Of a DNA stretch of 59,246 nt, positions 8,956 through 18,000 are shown piece after piece. The stretch spans positions 1 to 59,246 of the forward strand of contig NZ_DASTAT010000065.1 in NCBI RefSeq assembly GCF_035712445.1, written 5' to 3'. Position 1 is the stretch's first letter. Each line of letters opens with the position of its first letter. The notes beneath the pieces were generated by a model. It saw only the letters and a program-made list of their open reading frames with translations. It ran no database searches and was not told the DNA's origin. The position numbers and the translations under genes are program-made. The DNA comes from Oligoflexus sp. (GTDB lineage: Bacteria > Bdellovibrionota_B > Oligoflexia > Oligoflexales > Oligoflexaceae).

Positions 8956-9953
8956 TTGTAACCAACTCGGTCCATGAGTTTGATCGCCTTTTCCTGCAGC
9001 TCACCGGCCTTCGCCATATTGATGAGCGTGGCATCGAACTTACCCCAGGACTGCACGAAACGGGAAGCGCTAACGGCAGGATTCACCGGATATTCATGGT
9101 TCACTTCGGCAAACTGGCCCTGAGCTTCAGGACTCGACAGCCATTCCAGGAATTTCACGGCTTCCGCTTTATGAGGAGCCGTCTTCAGCACCCCCGCGCC
9201 CGAGACATTCACATGCACGCCGCCAACGTCCTTGCCGGGCCAGAAAAGTTTCGCCGCGAGCTTGGGATTTTTTTCCAAGAGACGACCGTAGTAATAGGTG
9301 TTCACAATACCGACATCGCACTGTCCAGCCGCCACAGCTTCAATCAAAGCCGTATCATCCTGGAAGACGGGCGCCGCAAGATTCTGCACCCAGCCCTTCA
9401 CCACTTTTTCCACCCGCTCTTCGCCTTTTTCCGCGATCATCATGGCCACGAGCGATTGGTTATAGACTTTTTTCGAGGAACGGAGGCACAGGCGCTTTTT
9501 GAACGAAGGCTCGGCAAGATTCTCGTAGCTCTTGATCTCCTCCGGCTTCACCTTGGTTGGATTGTAAACAATAGTCCGCGCCCTTTGCGAAAGTCCGAAC
9601 CATTGATTGCCCGGATCACGCAGATTCGCGGGGATATTTTTCTCCAGCGTTTCACTCTTCACCGCTTCAAAAAGCCCCGCCTGCGCCGCACTCCAAAGAT
9701 TGCCCGCATCCACAGTCAGAAGGATATCCGCCGGACTTTTTTTCCCTTCCGCCTGAATGCGCTGGATCAGAGTCGCCGTGTTATCTGTAAGAAAGGTGAC
9801 CTTCACTCCGGTCTTTTTCGTATAGGCTTCAAAAACCGGCTTGATCAAATGGTCCTTGCGTTCCGAGTAAACCGTCACCGTTGCTTCAGGCGCAGCTTGA
9901 AGCAGCGGGCTCAGAAACAAGGAAAAAACAGCTGGCCAAAGCTTCCACGTCAT
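8952..9953 (-). CDS. fbpA: Periplasmic Fe(III)-binding protein
   Basis: This 333-residue type II periplasmic binding protein begins with a signal peptide ending LSPLLQAA, followed by the mature start VTVYSERKDHL typical of the FbpA/FutA/idiA group. The adjacent tyrosines in VNTYYYGRL (~residue 200) are those that coordinate ferric iron in this family. An in-frame ATG at 9992 exists. The ATG at 9953 is preferred because GGGAGA sits nine bases upstream, the signal peptide starts there, and the longer form would place coding sequence over the promoter and Fur-like site. First gene of fbpABC; likely induced by iron starvation. Confidence 0.92.
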   Translation of the reverse strand: MTWKLWPAVFSLFLSPLLQAAPEATVTVYSERKDHLIKPVFEAYTKKTGVKVTFLTDNTATLIQRIQAEGKKSPADILLTVDAGNLWSAAQAGLFEAVKSETLEKNIPANLRDPGNQWFGLSQRARTIVYNPTKVKPEEIKSYENLAEPSFKKRLCLRSSKKVYNQSLVAMMIAEKGEERVEKVVKGWVQNLAAPVFQDDTALIEAVAAGQCDVGIVNTYYYGRLLEKNPKLAAKLFWPGKDVGGVHVNVSGAGVLKTAPHKAEAVKFLEWLSSPEAQGQFAEVNHEYPVNPAVSASRFVQSWGKFDATLINMAKAGELQEKAIKLMDRVGYN

Positions 9954-9977
9954 TTTGAAATCTCCCTGGTTCATTTC

Positions 9978-9996
9978 AATATTGGGAATCATTATT
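9978..9996 (-). promoter_or_regulatory. Fur-box-like sequence for fbpABC
   Basis: By eye, 14 of 19 positions match the classic GATAATGATAATCATTATC box, with nine consecutive matches in the AATCATTAT half. It overlaps the -10 region of the fbpA promoter, as expected for repression by Fe-Fur. Not tested computationally. Confidence 0.55.
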
Positions 9997-10022
9997 TACG
10001 TCTTCCGTTTCCTCATTGACAA
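9993..10022 (-). promoter_or_regulatory. Promoter of fbpABC
   Basis: Read on the minus strand, TTGTCA (10022-10017) and TAAATA (9998-9993) are 18 bases apart. The -35 box overlaps the -35 box of the opposing promoter, so the two promoters are back-to-back. Confidence 0.5.
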
Positions 10023-10044
10023 GCGGACTCTTCTTTTCTATCAG
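10016..10044 (+). promoter_or_regulatory. Promoter of the delta-60/imelysin/receptor operon
   Basis: TTGACA at 10016-10021 and TATCAG at 10039-10044 have a 17-base spacer and lie about 50 bases before the start at 10094. Confidence 0.5.
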
Positions 10045-10048
10045 AGTT

Positions 10049-10067
10049 GAGAATGAATTTCAAGATC
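10049..10067 (+). promoter_or_regulatory. Second Fur-box-like sequence, rightward operon
   Basis: 13 of 19 positions match the classic Fur box by eye. It lies just downstream of the rightward -10 box, a normal repressor position. Weaker than the leftward site. Confidence 0.4.
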
Positions 10068-10093
10068 ACATCCCCCTCACGCTGGAGTTGTAT

Positions 10094-11410
10094 ATGATGA
10101 CGTTGAAACTCTCCGCCCTCGCCGCTGTCCTCCTCGGTGGTCTGAACAGCAACGCTTTCGCCGCTGATATCAGTTATAAGGTCAATCGTTTGTCCCAGGG
10201 TCACGATCGCTTGTTCGACCTGGCTTTTGCAGCCGATGGCTCCTACTACGCAGTGGGTTCCTTCGCGGACTCCGTCGATTCAAGCAGCGACGCGAAGTTC
10301 CTGGTCGCCAAATATAAGGCCTCCGGCGAACTCGACACCTCCTTCGGTAAATCCGGTTATGTCATCACCAACATAGCCGTCGGTGCCGGCGCAGAAGTCG
10401 CACGCAGCGTCCTCGTTCAGGCCGATGGCAAAATCCTGGTCGCCGGTCCCGTGGAAGCCGCCGGCGCGGATGCCCGTGATCGCGATATTGCCATCCTGCG
10501 TCTGAATGCAGATGGCAGCCGCGACAGCAGCTTCGGCGCCGCGGGCCTCGTTCTTCTTGACCTGAGCCAAGGCGAAGTCTCCGGCAATTCCTTTGTCGCC
10601 GACAGCTTTGGTGGAATCGCCTTGGATAGCGCCCATCGTCTGCTCGTGCACGGCGCAAAAAAACGTGATGGCGCTCTCGATACCGACTTTGCCCTGGCTC
10701 GTTTGAATGCCGACGGCACGTTGGATACGAGTTTTGCACAGAACGGCGTCTTCAGCCTCGATCTTTCCAGCAACAGCGCCTCGCCCAAACCACCGTTGGT
10801 GCTGCCGAATGGTTCCATACTGGGCGCCGGCTATCAAAACAATGGCGGCATCGTGGTCCCCGTGATCTATCGGCTGAATGCGGAAGGTCAACTCGATACA
10901 TCCTATGGCAATAACGGTGTGTTCAGCCAGGCGGTTCTGAGCGCCGTCACCGAAGTCTATGCGGTTTCCCTGCAGGGGACATCGGTCGTGACCGTCGGTT
11001 ATGGCCGCAACAATTCGCAGGAGTCGCTCGATTTTCTTTCGCTGCGAATCCTCGACAAGGGAACGCTCGATAAAGGCTATGGCACAGGCGGAGGCTACAC
11101 ACGCGTCGATGCTGATGGCTACAACGATAATGGCCGCAATATGACCGTTCTTCCCGATGGTCGCCTCCTTCTGATCGGTGGGGGACGTTATGCATCCAAC
11201 AGCTCCGAAGGCATGATGGTGGTCCTGTCAGCCGACGGTCAACCGGATGAAAATTTCGGCGAAAATGGTGCGCAGCTCCTGGATTTCGGGGGTGCTGCAG
11301 ATTTTCTCTGGGGTGTGAAAGTCTCCCCACAAGGTGATAAGGTCGTGGCGGTCGGCATCAAAGGTGATGCCCATGGAGATGATGCAGTGGTTGTGACCCT
11401 GCCGCTTTAA
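10094..11410 (+). CDS. Secreted delta-60 repeat protein
   Basis: This 438-residue exported protein has a Sec signal peptide ending NSNAFAADI. The mature part is built from repeats of about 55-70 residues carrying the pattern L-D-[TS]-[SG]-[FY]-G-x-x-G followed by AxQ.DGKIL-like strands (GELDTSFGKSG, GSRDSSFGAAG, GTLDTSFAQNG, GQLDTSYGNNG, GTLDKGYGTGG, GQPDENFGENG). This is the delta-60 repeat, thought to form a beta-propeller-like fold; its biochemical role is not known. The ATG at 10094 has GGAG six bases upstream. It is first in a three-gene unit with an imelysin-like lipoprotein and a TonB receptor, behind a Fur-like box, so an accessory role in iron capture at the cell surface is inferred. 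Confidence 0.85.
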   Translation: MMTLKLSALAAVLLGGLNSNAFAADISYKVNRLSQGHDRLFDLAFAADGSYYAVGSFADSVDSSSDAKFLVAKYKASGELDTSFGKSGYVITNIAVGAGAEVARSVLVQADGKILVAGPVEAAGADARDRDIAILRLNADGSRDSSFGAAGLVLLDLSQGEVSGNSFVADSFGGIALDSAHRLLVHGAKKRDGALDTDFALARLNADGTLDTSFAQNGVFSLDLSSNSASPKPPLVLPNGSILGAGYQNNGGIVVPVIYRLNAEGQLDTSYGNNGVFSQAVLSAVTEVYAVSLQGTSVVTVGYGRNNSQESLDFLSLRILDKGTLDKGYGTGGGYTRVDADGYNDNGRNMTVLPDGRLLLIGGGRYASNSSEGMMVVLSADGQPDENFGENGAQLLDFGGAADFLWGVKVSPQGDKVVAVGIKGDAHGDDAVVVTLPL

Positions 11411-11441
11411 TGACGAAAACCTATCCAACGTCGGAGTTGAC

Positions 11442-12761
11442 ATGCGCTTCAAGATTTTCCTCGGTTTGGCTTTGGCTTCCGGAATTCAGCTGGGCTGCGA
11501 CAGCAACTCAAGCTCAAGTAACAATCCAACAGTGGAAGCACCTGATGCGTCCGCAGGCGGAACCCCGGTTCCTGGACCTGCGGCTCCAACTCCCGACGGC
11601 GGAGAAACCCCGACCCCCGGCAATCCCACGACCAATGTCGGAGGGCTTGTCGGTGGTCTGCGACTGAATCAGAATGATCTCTTTCGCCAGCTCGGTGATG
11701 GCATCGCTCGTCAAAACGCAGCGTTTGCCGCATCGACTGGGAAACTCGGCCAGGCGATCGAATCGTACTGCCAAAATCCAGCTGCGAATGACAAGGCTCC
11801 TGTTCAGGCCGCATGGAAGGAAACCATGCTGGTCTGGGAGGAGCTCGAACTCTTCCAGGTCGGTCCCATTGCGAAGAATGAAAAGGAATTGAAAACCGCC
11901 ATCTATGGTTGGCCGCAGCAGACCAATACCTGCCGCATTGATGAAGAGGCCATCAAGGCCAGCAAAAATGCTGACTACGCGCTGCCGATCAACACCAACC
12001 GCAAAGGTCTGCAGGGCATCGAGTACCTTCTCTTCACACCGACTCTCGTATCGGCGTGTTCCGCAGCCAGCGCCACGACCAAGGAATGGAACGCTCTAAC
12101 TCCCGATGCCAGGGCCCAGGCCCGCTGCGCTTACCTGAAACCCTTGGCTGCCGAACTGCAGGCCAATGCCACGACATTGACCCAGGTCTGGGGTCCAGAA
12201 GGCAATAACTATCTGACCAGCGTCATCGGCAATGCGGCGGCGGAAAAAGCCGCGCTTCAGAGTCTTTACGAAAATCTCTTCTATCTCGATATCGAAGTGA
12301 AGAACTATAAGCTCGCCACGCCGGCCGGTCATGATCCGATGTTCTGCCCCAGCAGTCCGGCTCCTTGCGTGGGCAAGGATGAATTCCCGATGAGCGGGAT
12401 TTCGCGCGAGGCGATTCAATCCAACATCAAGGCCTTCACGAATTTGATCTACGGCTTTGAAGACGCGAATCAGAAAAGGCCCGGTGGCTTCGCAGCTTTG
12501 GTGCGGGACATCGGCGGCACGGAAGTGGCCACCCGCTCCGAAGCACTGACCCGGGATCTGAGCGCGGTTTTTGCCGCTCAGGATGCGAGTCTGTCGGAAT
12601 TGATCGCAGCCCAGAAAGCCGAGAACTGCGAGCAGTCGCAAATCAGCATCTTGTGTCAGCTGCGGAAAAGTATTAAGGAAGTTTCGAATGAATTAAAGTA
12701 CGAGTACAGCAAGCTACTGTCGCTGACCGTACCGGCAAGTCCCCAAGGGGACAATGATTGA
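11442..12761 (+). CDS. Imelysin-like (peptidase M75 family) lipoprotein
   Basis: This 439-residue lipoprotein has lipobox IQLGC, a low-complexity Ser/Pro/Gly linker (~residues 22-65), and an all-helical imelysin-like domain (~70-435). The motif GLQGIEYLLF (~190) corresponds to the conserved helix that holds the GxHxxE motif in classic imelysins; here the His is not visible, as in many iron-regulated members. These proteins recur beside iron and copper transport genes and some bind metal, but peptidase activity is doubtful. It ends within four bases of a possible TTG start for the receptor gene, so the two are coupled. The iron link is inferred from family and location. Confidence 0.82.
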   Translation: MRFKIFLGLALASGIQLGCDSNSSSSNNPTVEAPDASAGGTPVPGPAAPTPDGGETPTPGNPTTNVGGLVGGLRLNQNDLFRQLGDGIARQNAAFAASTGKLGQAIESYCQNPAANDKAPVQAAWKETMLVWEELELFQVGPIAKNEKELKTAIYGWPQQTNTCRIDEEAIKASKNADYALPINTNRKGLQGIEYLLFTPTLVSACSAASATTKEWNALTPDARAQARCAYLKPLAAELQANATTLTQVWGPEGNNYLTSVIGNAAAEKAALQSLYENLFYLDIEVKNYKLATPAGHDPMFCPSSPAPCVGKDEFPMSGISREAIQSNIKAFTNLIYGFEDANQKRPGGFAALVRDIGGTEVATRSEALTRDLSAVFAAQDASLSELIAAQKAENCEQSQISILCQLRKSIKEVSNELKYEYSKLLSLTVPASPQGDND

Positions 12762-12769
12762 GAGGACTC

Positions 12770-14917
12770 ATGCGCGACCCGATGCCCTTGGTTCTAGTGT
12801 TTGTCTTAGCACCGTCTTTGTTTGCTCAGGAGAAAAGCCAGGAGAATATCACGGTCCATGGCACCAGTGTTTTTCTTGAACCAGGTTCCACCACCGTCAT
12901 CGGCGTCGAGCAGCTGGAGACCTATAAATATACGGATTTGAACCGGGTGCTGAAAACAGTGCCCGGGGTCCAGATCCAGGAAGAGGACGGCTTCGGGCTC
13001 AGGCCCAATATCGGGATGCGCGGTGTGGCTCCGCATCGCAGCCGCAAGGTCCTGATCATGGAAGACGGCATTCCGTCGGGTCCTGCACCTTACGCGGCCC
13101 CGGCGGCCTATTATGTTCCCACCATGACCACCATCGAAAATGTTGAAGTCACCAAGGGCTCGTCGGCTGTTCGCTATGGACCGCAAACGGTCGGTGGCGC
13201 GATCAATCTGATCACCAAACGGATTCCCGAAGAGCCATTCGCCGCCCAGGTGGAAGTGGCCCAGGGCAGTTTCGAGTTTAAAAAAGCGCTGGCGCAGGTC
13301 GGCGGTAAAAATGGAGCCTGGGGCTGGTCCATCCTCGGCGCGCAGATGGAAAGCGCCGGTTTCAAGACGCTGACCAATGGCCATGACACGGGCTTTCACA
13401 AACGCGATCTGCTCGGCAAATTAAGCTATGAGCTCACCGATTCGCAGCAGCTCCTTCTGAAAGCCGGCTGGTCGGATGAACTTTCCGATGAAAGTTATCT
13501 GGGTTTGACCAAGGCCGACTTCGAAGCGGATCCCTATCAGCGTTATGCGGCCTCGGAACGTGATCAGATGAAAAATGGCCATCGCACTCTGGCTTTCAGC
13601 CATGAATTCCGCACGTCCGAGATTCTGAGCGTCGTCACGCTTTATAATCACGGTTTCGATCGGCTGTGGAAACGTTTCGATGGCGTGAGCGATCGTTCCG
13701 TCGACATTCGTTCTGTTTTGGCCAATCCCGTCGGACAGAACGCGCATATTTATGACGTCATCACGGGGCGGGACGATAGTCTCGGGACTTCGGATCTTGT
13801 TCTGCAGGCGAATAATCATCGCAGCTACTACAGCCGCGGCTTGAACTGGGATGGCCAGTATCTTTGGAAACTGAGCGCGGACACCTCGAATCAATTGGAA
13901 TGGGGTCTTCGCTTCCATCAGGACAGCATTCGCCATGATCATACCAGCGATACCTTCGCCATGATCAACGGCCACCTCGAACCCAGTGGCGAAGCCCAGG
14001 GCGTCGGCGCGCAGGATCGCATCAAAGCCGAGGCCTGGTCGGCCTTCGTCTGGGATACCTATACGCTCGGCGACTGGCGTTTGAGCGGTGGTTTGCGGCA
14101 GGAGTGGGTCACGATCGAAGAGGATGATTTTTCCGCGGCGAATGAAGACGCGAAAAATAAAAGAGCCGCGACCATGCCTGGCCTTGGCGTCTTCAAACAG
14201 ATCAATCCGAATCTCGGTTGGCTCCTGGGCGTTTATCGCGGCATGGGCCTCGCCGCTGCGGATGACAAGGGCAGCGGCAAGGCCGAGGAAAGCATCAATT
14301 ACGAATCCGGTTTCCGTTTCATGCAGGGTTCGACTCTGGTGGATCTGATCGGCTATTGGAATGATTACCGCAATATCAAAGGCACCTGCAGTGTGTCGGA
14401 AGGCTGCGGTGCGGCGACGCGCGACATCAGTTATGACGGTGGCAAGGCTCGTATTTATGGCTTCGAACTGACAGCATCTCATGGATTCCGTGCAGGCTCG
14501 CTGCAGTTTCCCACGTCTTTCCAGTACACCCTGACGCGAGCCAGCTTCGACGGCAACTTTGTTTCGGGGCTGACGGATTGGGGCCTCGGTGAAATTCAAA
14601 AAGGGGATCCCATTCCTTACGTGCCGCGGCATCAGCTGGGAATACAGGCGGGGATGCGCTGGGAACCATGGCTGGTGAATTTCCAGTGGAAACGTCAAAG
14701 CTCGTCCTATGATCAGGCCCTGGCTGCCGGTCGCGAAACGCTGCCGGCCTCAAGCCTGCTCGACGCTTCCGTGAGCGTAACTCTGGCGGAAGCCTATGAG
14801 CTTTATGCAACGGCTGATAACATCACCAATGAAAAAGTGATCACTTCGTTCCGTCCCTTTGGAGCCCGGCCCGGCAAACCCCAGGCTTTCGTCTTCGGAG
14901 CCAAGGCCAAATTTTGA
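12770..14917 (+). CDS. TonB-dependent receptor, FecA-like
   Basis: This is a 715-residue outer-membrane receptor. After the signal peptide (ending SLFAQ) comes a TonB-box-like ENITVHG, then a plug domain (~20-150) with RPNIGMRGV, LIMEDGIP, and YGPQTVGGAINLIT, and a 22-strand-type beta-barrel ending in Phe (FGAKAKF). It resembles receptors for ferric citrate or other ferric chelates. A TTG at 12758 overlapping the previous stop and an ATG at 12770 are both possible; AGAGGA lies just before 12770. Its place after the imelysin-like gene and opposite fbpABC makes iron the likely cargo, with the ABC importer as the inner-membrane step. The exact chelate is unknown. Confidence 0.92.
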   Translation: MRDPMPLVLVFVLAPSLFAQEKSQENITVHGTSVFLEPGSTTVIGVEQLETYKYTDLNRVLKTVPGVQIQEEDGFGLRPNIGMRGVAPHRSRKVLIMEDGIPSGPAPYAAPAAYYVPTMTTIENVEVTKGSSAVRYGPQTVGGAINLITKRIPEEPFAAQVEVAQGSFEFKKALAQVGGKNGAWGWSILGAQMESAGFKTLTNGHDTGFHKRDLLGKLSYELTDSQQLLLKAGWSDELSDESYLGLTKADFEADPYQRYAASERDQMKNGHRTLAFSHEFRTSEILSVVTLYNHGFDRLWKRFDGVSDRSVDIRSVLANPVGQNAHIYDVITGRDDSLGTSDLVLQANNHRSYYSRGLNWDGQYLWKLSADTSNQLEWGLRFHQDSIRHDHTSDTFAMINGHLEPSGEAQGVGAQDRIKAEAWSAFVWDTYTLGDWRLSGGLRQEWVTIEEDDFSAANEDAKNKRAATMPGLGVFKQINPNLGWLLGVYRGMGLAAADDKGSGKAEESINYESGFRFMQGSTLVDLIGYWNDYRNIKGTCSVSEGCGAATRDISYDGGKARIYGFELTASHGFRAGSLQFPTSFQYTLTRASFDGNFVSGLTDWGLGEIQKGDPIPYVPRHQLGIQAGMRWEPWLVNFQWKRQSSSYDQALAAGRETLPASSLLDASVSVTLAEAYELYATADNITNEKVITSFRPFGARPGKPQAFVFGAKAKF

Positions 14918-15041
14918 TAGGATTCCTGCAGGGCTGTGTTATTTTGTCTCCAAACAGTCCGGCACAGCGGTGGATGAGCAGAGGGAACTATGAGGCAACC
15001 GAAAACTCCAGCGTGATGACCGGACCCGGTTGGGGAAATCC

Positions 15042-18000
15042 GTGTCCGATCCAAACGCAGCATCGCTTCCGCAGGCCGGGAGATCCCAGCTTCCGCCGCT
15101 CGAAACTCTTTGGGATCAAGCGCCCCTTGATCCGCAGCTGTTCTTTGGCATGGCCCTGCCGATGGCTGGCGATCTGGCTCAACTCCACGCCCAGGGACGC
15201 ATTCATGGAAGCCTGACGCCGCTTGAGTTCGTCGTGGATCCCAGGACCTCAATCCCTGCGATAGCATGGGACAGAATTCCAGACGCGGCCACGGAGGGAC
15301 TCGGGGCGGGTCCGATCACCCAGCAGAATCTGCCTTATCTATCTCCCGAACGCATGGCGCGCTGGAATCAGAAAACGGATGGTCGTTCCGATCTTTATTC
15401 CTTGGGCGTGATCTTCTTTCAGATGCTCACTGGATCTCTGCCCTTCACGGCCAAGGATGAGCTGGGCTGGTTTCATAGTCATCTGGCTCGCACCCCTGTT
15501 TTTCCAGCTGATGCTGCGTCGCGTATTCCACCTCTTCTGCAGCGCATCGTTCTGAAACTCTTAAGCAAGGATCGCAACGAACGCTATCAGAGCGCGAGCG
15601 GCCTCATCCATGATTTGAAATACTGTCGTGAGCATCCGCATGAAGACGGCAGCGGTTTTGCCCTTGGCCTTCATGATATTCCGAGTCGTCTGGAGATGTC
15701 CCGCAGAATTCATGGCCGTGAGCAGGAGCGCAGGCGACTGACCGAGGCTTTCGAACGCATCATGCGGCAGGGCCACACCGAACTTTTTTTGATCTCGGGC
15801 CAGGCCGGTGTGGGCAAGACGGCGCTCATTCATGAACTTCAGGAAACGGTGACCGGCAGCGGCGGTTTTTTCATCACAGGAAAATTTGATGCGCTGCACC
15901 GCGGCATTCCCTATGACACGCATGCCCAGGCCTTTCAGGCTTTGATCCAGCAGCTCCTGGGTGCAAGCGAAACGCAGATCGCGTACTGGAAACAGCGCCT
16001 CATGGAAGCCCTCGGTCAGCAGGCTCAGGTGATCGTGAATGTGATCCCCGCTTTGGAGATCATCATCGGCAAGCAGCCGGATATGCCGGTCATGCCTCCT
16101 TTGGAAACGCAGAATAGATTCCACAGCGTCTTCGAAAAATTTGTCAGTGTTTTTGCCACGAGCGCGCATCCCCTCGTCCTGGTGCTGGATGATCTTCAGT
16201 GGGCCGATGCTGCGAGCCTTAAACTTCTGGAGCATCTGGCCTCCTGCACGAGCCTGCATCATGTCCTCCTGATCGGGGCCTATCGCACCCAGGACGCTCA
16301 TTCGCAGGAAACACTGGCCGCTCTTCCCGCGGTCATTCGCGAAAAAGGCGGGCGTCTGGAAGAACTGGAACTCAAGCCTCTCGGTGCCGACGCGCTCGCC
16401 AATTTCCTGGCTGAAACACTGATGACACAAAGTGAGAAGGTGGCTCCTCTCGCGCAGCTTCTGCAAAAAAAGACCGATGGCAATCCCTTCTTTTTCATCC
16501 AGTATGTGAAGGAACTCGTAGCCGACCGGCTTCTCACTCTTGATGCCAGGACCTATGAATGGAGCTGGAATCTCGACGCCATCCAAGCACGCGCTTACAC
16601 CGATAACGTGGCTGATTTTATGCTGGCCCGCCTGCGAAAGCTGCCGCTGCCGGTCCAAAAAGTTTTGGAGGTTGCGGCCTGCATAGGCCGCGAAGGGCGC
16701 ATCAAGGATCTTGAGCGTCTTTTGGAGAAAGCGGGGAGTCCGATGAAGGCTCTCGATCCTTTGCAGCTTGATGGTATTCTGCGCCTGACACAGGACAGCT
16801 ATTATTTTCTGCATGACAGGGTGCAGCAGGCGGCGTATGCCCTGCTTTCCGTCCCCGAGAAAAAACATTGGCACCTGAACATTGCAAGGCAAATGGGCGA
16901 AGGTCTTTTCGCGGAAGATGAAGGCCTCTTCGATCGTCTGGGTCACTATAAGGCGGCTGCTGACGCCCTTCAGGATCCTGATGAACGTCGCGAAGTTGCG
17001 CGCATGAGTCTGCAGGCCGCTCGAAAGGCCAAGGCCTCGGCCGCCAACAGGGAGGCCTTGGATTATAGTCAATTCGGACTTGGCCTTCTCGCGGCAAACA
17101 GCTGGTCGGATGCTTATGCCCTGACGCTGGATCTTCATATCGCGCGCGCGGAATGCAGCTGGCGCTGCGGGAATTCCCAGGCCGCCGAAACTTATTTTCA
17201 AGAGATCCTGCATCATTTCCTGCTCACCGATCTGGACCGCATGCGGATTTACTGCATCCTGATCGAAGTGTTGATCACGCAGGGTAAAATGCAGGAAGCC
17301 CTTCTGCAATGCCATCGGGGTCTGGCGGTCATTGACAAGGATTTTCCACTGGAACCGACCGAAGCCGACGTGCGCGATGTCTACGCCGCGTTCCGTCGCG
17401 ATCTGGGGCAGAGGCCCATCGCGTCTTTAATGAATCTGCCGCCCATCCAGGATCCCTTGGAAAAAGCTGCTCTCGATATCATGGCCGCCGCGATTCCTGC
17501 CGCCATATTCACGTCGCTGCGTGCCGCCAGCTACCTTTACTGCAAGATGGTGTGCTGCAGCCTCAACCATGGCAATTGCGATGCCTCGGCCTCTGCTTAT
17601 GCTTATTTTGCGATGATACTCGGTTCGGTCTTCGGTGAATATCGTGAGGCCTGGCAGCTTGGGAAAGTCGCTTATGATCTGGCGCAAAGAGATGACCATC
17701 CTTGGAAAGCGCGCATCTACGTGATCTTTGGGAATGTCGTGAATCCCTGGACCCAGCCGATGCGCAGCAATATTCCTTATGTGAAGGCGGCTTTGCCGGC
17801 GGCGAAGGAGGTCGGTGACCTTGCCGGCGCCTGCTACAGCTGCAATCATCTGGTCTCGACCCTGCTCGCCCTGGGCGAGCCTTTGAACGAGGTCCTGGCC
17901 ACCACGGAGAAATCGCTGCAATTCGTCCAGACCATGAATTATTCCGCCATTGCCGATATCCTGATGAGCCAGCAGCGCCTGATTCTGACCCTGCAAGGGA

